This document shows, one piece after another, positions 1 through 5,600 of a stretch of 6,545 nucleotides of DNA. Positions within the stretch are counted from its first letter, which is position 1. Each line of letters opens with the position of its first letter. The position numbers were made by a program, and so were the translations under genes. The stretch lies in assembly GCA_015232865.1 (NCBI GenBank), contig JADFYU010000078.1, forward strand, positions 1 to 6,545, given 5' to 3'. Origin of the DNA: Magnetococcales bacterium. GTDB lineage: Bacteria; Pseudomonadota; Magnetococcia; Magnetococcales; UBA8363. The notes below the pieces were generated by a model. That model was not told the DNA's origin. It worked only from the letters and a program-made list of their open reading frames with translations, and searched no databases.

Positions 1-116
1 GAAAGAGGCGAATGGATGAAAGCCTTGGCCATCATTCCGGCCACACCCAGATTTTTTGCGTCCGGATGCTCCAGGCTTGGCGGTGGCGGTGGCGGCAAGT
101 CAGATGATACGCTCAT
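1..116 (-). CDS. RND efflux permease, N-terminal fragment (cut by window edge)
   Basis: This is the first 38 codons of a leftward gene that continues outside the window. My translation starts MSVSSDLPPPPPPS and goes on to NLGVAGMMAKAFIHSPL. The second part matches the conserved N-terminus of RND (resistance-nodulation-division) inner-membrane permeases, where a short cytoplasmic segment ending in 'AFIHSPL' leads into the first membrane helix. Such proteins use the proton gradient to push substrates through an adaptor and an outer-membrane channel. The adaptor gene lies just upstream on the same strand (81-base gap), which supports the call. The start is the ATG at 116-114, preceded by a modest GGGA-type ribosome site. 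Residues 8-13 are six consecutive prolines encoded by an alternating CCG/CCA repeat, which is unusual so close to the start. The subfamily and substrate cannot be read from this fragment. Confidence 0.85.
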   Translation of the reverse strand, partial: MSVSSDLPPPPPPSLEHPDAKNLGVAGMMAKAFIHSPL

Positions 117-128
117 GTTGCTTTTCCC

Positions 129-147
129 AAACAGATCAGAAACAGAT
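129..147. repeat. 8-bp direct repeat with 11-bp period upstream of the RND permease start
   Basis: AAACAGAT occurs at 129-136 and again at 140-147, so the two copies are one helical turn apart. On the coding (minus) strand they read ATCTGTTT twice, ending about 13 bases before the permease ATG. Tandem half-sites at 11-bp spacing are typical of some response-regulator sites, but this pair lies inside an apparent operon and may be chance. Confidence 0.3.
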
Positions 148-148
148 T

Positions 149-164
149 GGTCTTGATACAGACC
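149..164 (-). other. Small hairpin between adaptor and permease genes
   Basis: GGTCT (149-153) and AGACC (160-164) form a perfect 5-bp stem with a 6-base loop in the 81-base gap between the adaptor stop and the permease start. No U-tract follows, so it is not a terminator. It could adjust the expression ratio of the two genes, but a stem this short can arise by chance. Confidence 0.25.
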
Positions 165-197
165 GACTCTCAGTAGTTGACACCCAGAATGAGCCGC

Positions 198-1361
198 TTA
201 GTGATCAGCCGGCTTTGGAGCAATCCAGGATTTGGACAACGCACTGGAACCAACCGCAAGAATCTGTTCTCCAACGTTTAATCCCGAGAGAATACTGACC
301 ATGTCGTCACCAACCAACCCACCCAGACGAACCAGACGAGGATCGGTCTGTCCCTCTGCACCGACAACGTTGACCGCAGGCAGACTACCCCGCCAGATAA
401 CGGCCGTTTTGGGAATAATCGGCAAATTTCTCTCTGGGGCGGTGATATCTGGAATCATCACCTCGGCATACATGCCCGGCCCACCGGGAGATCCTTTAGG
501 CAGATCCAATTTGACCGTCACCGTGTGTCTTTGCGCGTCGGCCATGGGGAAAATTTGAGCCACACGAGTATCGACACGGGCTTTACCCACATCCAGTTTG
601 GCCGACAGAATCATATCCTTTTTGACCCCAGGCATCAGACGAGCGGGGATTTCAACCTTGATCTGTAAATGACGGGTATCGGCAAAGCTCAAGAGAGGCA
701 TGCCCGGCTGTACCGTGTCTCCGACTTCGATGTGCTTGGCGACGATAACACCGGAAAAGGGAGCGATGGAGTGGGTATCACGAAGAGCGGCGTCCAACTC
801 ATGGAGCTGGGCCTGCGCCTGAATCATGCCGTATTTGGCCTGGTCGATCTGAGTGCCTTGGGCATAGATCTGCGCCCGCCGGGTCAACTCCGGATTGTCG
901 ACACCGACCATATCGGCGGCCGGGCGGGTAAAGACCCGGTCAAACAGACGCGGCATGTCCATACCCATATTGTCAGAACCCATTTGAGAGCCGGAATAGA
1001 CCTGCCGGGTATATTGGACACGAGCGTTGCGAAAAGCCGCCTGCGCTTTTGAAAGAGCGGCCTGGGCCGCTTGCCGTTTGGCCAGCAGGTTATCGCTGTT
1101 CAGAGCCACCAACGTGGTCCCCTTGCGGAACCAGTCCCCTTCCATTCCGGCGATATGCTCAACCCGACCAGGCAGTTGTGCCGAAAAAGCCACCTCACGA
1201 AAAGGAACAACCGTACCGCCCAAGGTGGTTGTCGCCCCCACCGTAGAGGATTTGACAGTGATGACTTGTGGTTCACTATTTGCCACAGCCTCAAAATCGC
1301 CGCCGACCACATACGCCAACATCATCGCCGGCATGACGAGAGAGATAATCTTATTCCTCAT
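198..1361 (-). CDS. RND efflux periplasmic adaptor (HlyD/membrane fusion protein family)
   Basis: This 387-residue protein is the periplasmic adaptor that links an RND permease to an outer-membrane channel. Residues 1-27 look like a signal peptide: RNK, a hydrophobic stretch, then AVA before N28. No lipobox cysteine is present, so it is not an obvious lipoprotein. Residues about 57-90 and 193-225 form the two lipoyl-like halves (VAFSAQLPGRV; IAPFSGVIVAKHIEVGDTVQPG). Between them is a long alpha-hairpin rich in Ala and Gln. A beta-barrel region (about 228-300) and a membrane-proximal domain (about 310-375, with IPKTAVIW and GLNVGEQIL) follow. The hairpin contains a Gly/Met-rich stretch at about 123-137 (four Met). 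The ATG at 1361 is preceded by AAGGA ten bases upstream. It lies 56 bases after the SCP2-like gene and 81 bases before the permease, so one operon is likely. Length is normal for the family; the substrate is unknown. Confidence 0.93.
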   Translation of the reverse strand: MRNKIISLVMPAMMLAYVVGGDFEAVANSEPQVITVKSSTVGATTTLGGTVVPFREVAFSAQLPGRVEHIAGMEGDWFRKGTTLVALNSDNLLAKRQAAQAALSKAQAAFRNARVQYTRQVYSGSQMGSDNMGMDMPRLFDRVFTRPAADMVGVDNPELTRRAQIYAQGTQIDQAKYGMIQAQAQLHELDAALRDTHSIAPFSGVIVAKHIEVGDTVQPGMPLLSFADTRHLQIKVEIPARLMPGVKKDMILSAKLDVGKARVDTRVAQIFPMADAQRHTVTVKLDLPKGSPGGPGMYAEVMIPDITAPERNLPIIPKTAVIWRGSLPAVNVVGAEGQTDPRLVRLGGLVGDDMVSILSGLNVGEQILAVGSSALSKSWIAPKPADH

Positions 1362-1417
1362 GGAACCCTATTCCTTAAAAAAATCTTCAGAATGGATATG
1401 ATACGTAAGTACGGTAT

Positions 1418-1813
1418 TTAGACCCGTCCCATTACGGAGAAGGATTTGATGAACGGCTTGGCCATACGCGGGTCTTTGATCATGGCGCCGTAATCACCCA
1501 CCTGGAATTTAAGTTTCCGTGAGGTATAGGCCATGCCCAATCCCATCATGCCCAGACCTTTGGCAATCCATTTTTCCCAACTCTCTTGAGAGGCCCGCAG
1601 ATCCCAATTCAGCTCTTCACCGGCGTAGGCACCGGCACGGATCGCTTTTCCCCCCTCGACAACCAAGATACCACGAGGTTGAGGCTCTCCGTCGATGCCG
1701 TAGGCAATAGTGGATTTAAAATCAATTTTTCCCAACGCATCGGAAAGATCCGGTTCATTGTTCCACTCTTCTTGGAAACGGTTCATCCACTCTGCAGAAA
1801 ACAAATCGGCCAT
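1418..1813 (-). CDS. SCP2-like sterol/lipid-transfer family protein
   Basis: This is a 131-residue, cytosolic-looking protein without signal peptide or membrane helix. The pattern fits a single SCP2-like domain: an N-terminal helix (about 5-17, SAEWMNRFQEEWN), then beta strands around 31-66 (STIAYGI, GILVVEGGKAIRAGAY), a Trp-rich helix (about 70-84), and a C-terminal segment about 98-131 (SRKLKFQVGDYGAMIKDPRMAKPFIKSF). That last part resembles the 'G-lysine-leucine...G-D...M..F' end of SCP2 domains. Members bind lipids or other hydrophobic ligands; the bacterial ligands are mostly unknown. The ATG at 1813 has AAGGA eight bases upstream, in the same TTAAGGAATA context as the adaptor gene. It leads the apparent operon with the RND adaptor and permease, which suggests it serves the same hydrophobic cargo or membrane process (inference). 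I place it in the family from residue pattern only. Confidence 0.75.
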   Translation of the reverse strand: MADLFSAEWMNRFQEEWNNEPDLSDALGKIDFKSTIAYGIDGEPQPRGILVVEGGKAIRAGAYAGEELNWDLRASQESWEKWIAKGLGMMGLGMAYTSRKLKFQVGDYGAMIKDPRMAKPFIKSFSVMGRV

Positions 1814-1839
1814 GGCTATATTCCTTAATTGCTGTCAAT

Positions 1840-1866
1840 ATTTTAAAGGTTCATTAATAAAAACAA
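1840..1866 (-). promoter_or_regulatory. Candidate promoter close to the SCP2-RND operon
   Basis: On the minus strand TTGTTT (1866-1861) is followed after 15 bases by TAAAAT (1845-1840), a five-of-six match to the -10 consensus. It would give a leader of roughly 20 bases carrying the AAGGA ribosome site of the SCP2-like gene. The -35 match is poor and the spacing is short, so this is only one of two candidates in the gap. Confidence 0.25.
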
Positions 1867-1903
1867 GACCACTCCCATACCGGTCAACACCTGAGACAAG
1901 CGG

Positions 1904-1918
1904 AATACTCCGAGTATT
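1904..1918. repeat. Perfect 15-bp palindrome, operator-like
   Basis: AATACTC (1904-1910) and GAGTATT (1912-1918) are perfect inverted arms of 7 bp around a single central base. It lies about 90 bases upstream of the SCP2-like start codon, a usual place for a dimeric regulator site controlling the RND operon. No regulator gene is in the window, so its role is inferred. Confidence 0.4.
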
Positions 1919-2064
1919 GAAGGCAGCCCCTAATCAAACACGATTTCAATGTGACCCAGTCCAACCAAAACCGGCAACAAAAAAGAAGCAAACCCCCGAT
2001 TCAGCCTGAAATCCTGAGGTTCTTTAATTATTTTGCTTTGGCCTGTTCGGACCACAACTTGCAC

Positions 2065-2093
2065 ATGTTAATACAATTGCCCACATTTGGCAA
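2065..2093 (-). promoter_or_regulatory. Candidate leftward promoter with overlapping dyad
   Basis: On the minus strand TTGCCA (2093-2088; five of six to TTGACA) is followed after exactly 17 bases by TAACAT (2070-2065; four of six to TATAAT). The -35 element sits in an inverted repeat, TTGCC N7 GGCAA (2077-2093), which could be an operator. A transcript from here would have a leader of about 245 bases before the SCP2-like gene, or it could serve a small RNA or small reading frame in the gap. Confidence 0.35.
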
Positions 2094-2105
2094 AGAGTGG
2101 ATCGC

Positions 2106-2130
2106 TATATATTTTACCCTTTAATATATA
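2106..2130. repeat. AT-only inverted repeat, 8-bp arms
   Basis: TATATATT (2106-2113) and AATATATA (2123-2130) are perfect inverted arms with a 9-base spacer. The repeat lies 15 bases beyond the stop codon of the ABC permease gene. It lacks GC pairs and a following T-run, so it is a poor intrinsic terminator. A regulator site or weak 3' end structure is possible. Confidence 0.4.
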
Positions 2131-2145
2131 AGCCAGGCCGGAACA

Positions 2146-2922
2146 CTAGACAATCAGTCGTTTTTTTAACAAGTGAACCGCCAGAAAAAAAGTCAGTGCC
2201 GCATAAACAAACAGGGCTGAAACATGGAAAAACGGACTTTCCAAAGGCGCACCGATGGTCAGAGGGCGAATCAGGGAGACCACATGGGCCAGGGGCAACA
2301 TGTTGGCGATCATTTGTCCGGTTTCAGGCAGGGATTCGACCGGATAGAACACCCCACAAAAGAGAAACATGGGGGTGGTGACCAAGGTGAAATAGTACAG
2401 AAAAAAATCATAGTTGGGTGCGATCGCCATCACCACCAACCCCATGCAGGTGAAAACCACCCCAGACAGAAAAACCACCGGCAGCACCAGAAAGGCGGTT
2501 TCTGAAGGAATGGAACCGAGCAGGTTGCCAACCAGAAATATAGCCGTACCGGAAATCAAGGATTTTGTCGCCCCCCAGGCCACCTCCCCGGCCACCACAT
2601 CGGAAACCCGAAGAGGCGTGGCCAACATCGCCTGAAAGGTATTTTGCCGGGTCATTCGGGTAAACCCTCCATACAGGGCTTCGAAGGTGGCGGTATTCAT
2701 ACTGCTGGCGGCCAGGATTCCCGCTGTCAGATAGACCAGATAGGAGATGCCGTCAATCTCACCGACGTACCGACCCAATCCGTAGCCCATCCCCATCAGA
2801 TACAGAAAAGGCTCGCCCAAAGTCCCCATCAGGGAGGTGGCGGCCGATTTTCTCCAGACCAGGAAATGTCGTCTCCAGACCTGAACGAACCCTTTTGAGG
2901 GCCATGGGATAGCCTTGATCAT
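2146..2922 (-). CDS. ABC-2 type transporter permease, NodJ-like
   Basis: This 258-residue integral membrane protein is the permease partner of the ATPase encoded just upstream. Six hydrophobic segments can be placed at about 29-50, 59-80, 110-135, 143-168, 173-194 and 231-251. This is the usual ABC-2 layout, and the length is typical of the NodJ branch. The stretch MTRQNTFQAMLATPL (about 90-104) is the conserved cytoplasmic segment of this branch that contacts the ATPase. FCGVFYPVESLPE (about 188-200) matches the ABC-2 motif before the last helix. ABC-2 permeases of this type export lipid-linked sugars, lipochitooligosaccharides or drugs; the cargo here cannot be told. The start ATG at 2922 lies 22 bases after the ATPase stop, and the ribosome site is weak (AGAG, then GGGG close to the start), so translational coupling is plausible. 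Confidence 0.9.
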   Translation of the reverse strand: MIKAIPWPSKGFVQVWRRHFLVWRKSAATSLMGTLGEPFLYLMGMGYGLGRYVGEIDGISYLVYLTAGILAASSMNTATFEALYGGFTRMTRQNTFQAMLATPLRVSDVVAGEVAWGATKSLISGTAIFLVGNLLGSIPSETAFLVLPVVFLSGVVFTCMGLVVMAIAPNYDFFLYYFTLVTTPMFLFCGVFYPVESLPETGQMIANMLPLAHVVSLIRPLTIGAPLESPFFHVSALFVYAALTFFLAVHLLKKRLIV

Positions 2923-2944
2923 TAAAACCCCGCTCTCTTCATCT

Positions 2945-3856
2945 TTAATCGTTCAACTCGCGCCCGGTCAATTTAAGAAAGACATCTTCCAGGTTGGCTG
3001 GTCGCATGAGGGTAACCAGATCATGACGATCTCGAAAATTGTTAAGGATGGAACGGGCGTCCGACGAGTAGAAAAAAAGGGTGTCGCCGATCAACTCCAC
3101 CCGTCCGGGCAGATGATCGAACTCCTGGAGTTCAGGCAAGACGCCGTCGGCACGCAACTCGACCACCTCCGGCTCCACATGTCGCCGGATCAGTTCGACC
3201 GGGGTGCCATGGTCGAGAATCTGACCCCGGTTCAAAATCAACAGCCGATCACAAAGTTGGGCCGCCTCCTCCATGTAGTGGGTGGTCAACAACAGGGTGA
3301 CCCCCTGCTCCCTCAAGGTGCGCAACCGTTGCCAGATGAGATGCCGGGCCTGGGGATCGAGTCCGGTGGTGGGTTCGTCCAAGACGATCAGATCGGGAGA
3401 ACCGATCAAGGAACGGGCGATGACCAACCGCCGCATCATTCCGCCGGACAACTCCCGAACCATGGCGTTCTGACGATCTTCCAACTGGGCAAAGTCCAGC
3501 AGGCGGTCCATTTTCTGGCCGATTTCCAGATCAGACAGACCAAAATATCGGCCAAAAACCAGCAGGTTTTCCCGCACGGTCAGGTCGGGGTCCAGATTAT
3601 CTTCCTGGGGAACGACCCCCATTCTGGCCGGAATGGTCGGATGTTCGGGGTACATGGATTGGCCAAAAACGTCCAAGGTTCCACCATCCAACTGCGTCAA
3701 ACCGATTACCATTCGCAACGTCGTCGATTTTCCGGCGCCGTTCGGCCCCAAAATTCCGAAGCACTCTCCGGCCCGGATTGAAAAATCGATCCGATCCACC
3801 GCCATACGCCCCGGATAGCTTTTGGTCAACCCCTTTGCACAAACCACCTCTGACAT
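2945..3856 (-). CDS. ABC transporter ATP-binding protein, NodI-like
   Basis: This 303-residue cytoplasmic ATPase powers the adjacent ABC-2 permease. All nucleotide-binding motifs are intact: Walker A GPNGAGKST (37-45), Q-loop Q84 (VVPQED), signature LSGGM (136-140), Walker B LIVLDE with catalytic E161 followed by PTTGLD, and the switch histidine H193 (TTHYMEEA). The C-terminal extension (about 215-303), ending PANLEDVFLKLTGREL, is the extra domain of the NodI/DRR-type subfamily. The start ATG at 3856 has AGAGGG about 7 bases upstream, and the protein opens with the usual 'VVCAKGLTKSYPGRMAVDRIDF' strand pattern. The gene is first in a two-gene operon read leftwards, divergent from nnr. The NodI/NodJ resemblance reflects sequence subfamily only; no nod-factor biosynthesis genes are visible, so nodulation is not implied. 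An alternative name would be a drug or lipid exporter ATPase. Confidence 0.93.
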   Translation of the reverse strand: MSEVVCAKGLTKSYPGRMAVDRIDFSIRAGECFGILGPNGAGKSTTLRMVIGLTQLDGGTLDVFGQSMYPEHPTIPARMGVVPQEDNLDPDLTVRENLLVFGRYFGLSDLEIGQKMDRLLDFAQLEDRQNAMVRELSGGMMRRLVIARSLIGSPDLIVLDEPTTGLDPQARHLIWQRLRTLREQGVTLLLTTHYMEEAAQLCDRLLILNRGQILDHGTPVELIRRHVEPEVVELRADGVLPELQEFDHLPGRVELIGDTLFFYSSDARSILNNFRDRHDLVTLMRPANLEDVFLKLTGRELND

Positions 3857-3999
3857 ACACGACCCTCTTTGCGAATCCGGTTGTCCGTTAAAAACATCTC
3901 CGGTATCTTGTTACGAGTACGGCAATTAATCAACCCAGATTCACCACCCGGACCCACCGCCGGCAATAAAAGGCCCCACAACTGAAAAAGGGGGAGACC
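3857..3999. promoter_or_regulatory. Divergent intergenic promoter region
   Basis: This 143-base gap separates the leftward ABC ATPase gene from the rightward nnr gene, so it should hold promoters for both. The best rightward candidate is TTGTCC (3881-3886), a 17-base spacer, then TATCTT (3904-3909); each hexamer matches consensus at four of six positions. I could not find a convincing leftward promoter. The right half (about 3930-3975) is rich in CCACC/CCGG runs without a strong dyad. Confidence 0.35.
3989..3996 (+). promoter_or_regulatory. Ribosome-binding site fixing the GTG start of nnr
   Basis: AGGGGGAG lies directly upstream of the GTG at 4000. It is a strong purine-rich site, and together with the family-typical N-terminus MKLLSSDEMRRAD it supports GTG rather than the internal ATG nine codons in. 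Confidence 0.7.
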
Positions 4000-5586
4000 G
4001 TGAAATTACTCAGCAGTGACGAAATGAGACGTGCCGACCAGCGAACCATCGAAGAGATCGGGCTGCCCGGTCTGGTTCTCATGGAGAATGCCGGAGCGGC
4101 CACCACCCGACTGTTGAAAAATCGGTTTTTGTCCTGGGCCGAAAAACGCATCCTTATTTTGGCCGGCACCGGCAATAACGGTGGCGACGGCTTTGTCATC
4201 GCCCGAAGGTTGCTTCAAAGCGGGGCGCGGGTCAACTTGCTGCTGTTTGGTCAACGCAGCCGACTGACCCCGGACGCCCGTCAGAACGCGGATATCTTTG
4301 CCAATCTCGGCGGCCACATCAAGGAGATTACCGAGGCCGAACTACTCTCCAACTTTCCCGCTCAGTTGGCCCATGCCGGGTTGGTGGTCGATGCGCTGTT
4401 CGGCACCGGACTGCACCGCCCCATCGAAGGCCACATCGCCACCACCATTCAACAGGTCAACCGGCAGAACATACCGGTTTTGGCAGTCGATCTGCCCTCC
4501 GGTGTCTGCGCCGATAGCGGCAAGATTCTGGGTTGCGCCCTGAAGGCGGACTGGACCGTCACCTTTGCCGCTGAAAAAAGAGGTCACCGACTCTATCCCG
4601 GTGCCGCCTGTTGCGGCGAAATCATCACCGTCCCCATCGGTATTCCCGACTCTTTCATCACGATTGAATCCCATGAAGTGGCCCGCAACCTAGCCGATAA
4701 TTTTTTTATTCCTCCGCGCCATTCGACGGGACATAAGGGCCATTTTGGTCATCTGCTCATTGTCGGCGGCAGTCTCGGCAAAGAGGGCGCTGCCACCTTG
4801 ACTGGCCTGGGCGCCTTGCGAACCGGACCGGGATTGGTCACCATCGCCACCCCTCTGGAGGCCCACCCGGCCATCGCCACCCAACTGCTTGAGGCTATGA
4901 CCCTGCCCCTTCCGCCAGAGAGAGAAGGGGAAGATCTAGGCCAACTCTGGTCGAACACCCTCATCAACAGCGACATCCGACCCTCCGCTTTGGCTATCGG
5001 GCCGGGTTTGGGCACGAATGCCGGTCTGTTTGGGCTCATCCGAACCCTTGGTCATCATTGGCCGGATTGTCCGTTGATCCTGGATGCCGACGGTCTCAAC
5101 CTATTGGCTCAAAACGGCTCCGACTGGCCGAACCTGGCCTTTGACCGTTCCGGGCCGGTCATCCTCACTCCCCATCCGGGGGAGATGGCCAGACTTCTAA
5201 AAATCAGTATCTCAAAGATTCAAGACAACCGCTTGGATATCGCTCGAGAGCATGCTAAACAATGGCAGGTCTGGCTGGTATTGAAAGGGGCCGACACCAT
5301 TATCGCCGCCCCGGATGGTCGGGCCTGGATCAACGATACCGGCAACTCCGGCCTGGCTTCGGGGGGCAGTGGCGATCTGCTGACCGGGATAATCGCCGGA
5401 TTGCTGACTCAAGGTTGGCCGGTTGAAAGCAGCGTCCGGGCCGGGGTCTGGCTACACGGCAAAGCCGCCGACGAGACCGTCCAGGCCCAGGGTGGTGAGG
5501 CGGGACTGCTGGCCCACGACCTGCTGCCGGCCCTGATCCGACTGCGCAACCAGTTGAATCGGAAAACCGACCGAACATCCAAGTAG
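4000..5586 (+). CDS. nnr: Bifunctional NAD(P)H-hydrate epimerase / ADP-dependent NAD(P)H-hydrate dehydratase
   Basis: This cytosolic repair enzyme restores damaged, hydrated NADH and NADPH. The N-terminal domain interconverts the R and S hydrates; the C-terminal domain dehydrates the S form using ADP. The 528-residue length is typical of the fused form. The epimerase part (about 1-220) shows MENAG (28-32), NNGGDG (59-64), DALFGTGL (131-138) and VDLPSG with D164. The dehydratase part (about 235-520) begins at HKGHFGHLLIVGGS (245-258), then has GPGLG, LDADGLNLL, ILTPHPGEMARLL, VLKGADTII and GNSGLASGGSGDLLTG, with the expected catalytic aspartate D459 in GSGD. No key residue is missing. The start is a GTG with a strong upstream AGGGGGAG. 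The aldo/keto reductase gene follows 14 bases after the TAG stop, so the two are probably one operon. In many bacteria this gene sits next to tsaE or other housekeeping genes; here the neighbours differ. Confidence 0.97.
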   Translation: MKLLSSDEMRRADQRTIEEIGLPGLVLMENAGAATTRLLKNRFLSWAEKRILILAGTGNNGGDGFVIARRLLQSGARVNLLLFGQRSRLTPDARQNADIFANLGGHIKEITEAELLSNFPAQLAHAGLVVDALFGTGLHRPIEGHIATTIQQVNRQNIPVLAVDLPSGVCADSGKILGCALKADWTVTFAAEKRGHRLYPGAACCGEIITVPIGIPDSFITIESHEVARNLADNFFIPPRHSTGHKGHFGHLLIVGGSLGKEGAATLTGLGALRTGPGLVTIATPLEAHPAIATQLLEAMTLPLPPEREGEDLGQLWSNTLINSDIRPSALAIGPGLGTNAGLFGLIRTLGHHWPDCPLILDADGLNLLAQNGSDWPNLAFDRSGPVILTPHPGEMARLLKISISKIQDNRLDIAREHAKQWQVWLVLKGADTIIAAPDGRAWINDTGNSGLASGGSGDLLTGIIAGLLTQGWPVESSVRAGVWLHGKAADETVQAQGGEAGLLAHDLLPALIRLRNQLNRKTDRTSK

Positions 5587-5600
5587 ATGGAGAGACCGTC

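Larger units (their letters stand above)
1814..2145. other. Gene-poor intergenic region, AT-richer than its flanks
   Basis: This gap of 332 bases lies between the end of the ABC permease gene and the start of the SCP2-like gene, both on the minus strand. I see no convincing gene. It holds an AT-only 8-bp inverted repeat (2106-2130), a TTGCC/GGCAA dyad overlapping a candidate leftward promoter (2065-2093), a small 11-bp palindrome (2000-2010) and a 7-bp-arm palindrome (1904-1918). On the minus strand an open frame runs from a GTG at 2064 to a stop at 1843-1845, broken once by TAG at 1930-1932. It has no clear ribosome site and no recognised homology. No intrinsic terminator for the ABC operon is visible: no GC stem followed by a T-run. 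Confidence 0.6.

Noticed and set aside
1833..1838. Perfect minus-strand TTGACA as a -35 box for the SCP2-like gene
   Set aside because: At 16-18 bases downstream there is only the start-codon region (CCATGG) and no -10 box, and it would leave no room for a leader.
2000..2010. TTCAG-C-CTGAA palindrome
   Set aside because: The arms are only 5 bp and do not extend; this is expected by chance in a gap of this size.
2028..2124. Minus-strand small frame ending in GNCINMCKLWSEQAKAK
   Set aside because: It has two cysteines and a tidy end, but no ATG or GTG start with a ribosome site upstream and no family I can name. It also overlaps the candidate promoter.
2106..2130. Intrinsic terminator for the ABC operon
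   Set aside because: The stem is only A/T pairs and no T-run follows on the minus strand, so it is kept only as an inverted repeat.
2915..3781. Long plus-strand open frame of 288 codons opposite the ABC ATPase
   Set aside because: The minus-strand frame has every ABC ATPase motif. The plus-strand frame is Gln/Gly/His-rich antisense translation with no recognisable domain or ribosome site.
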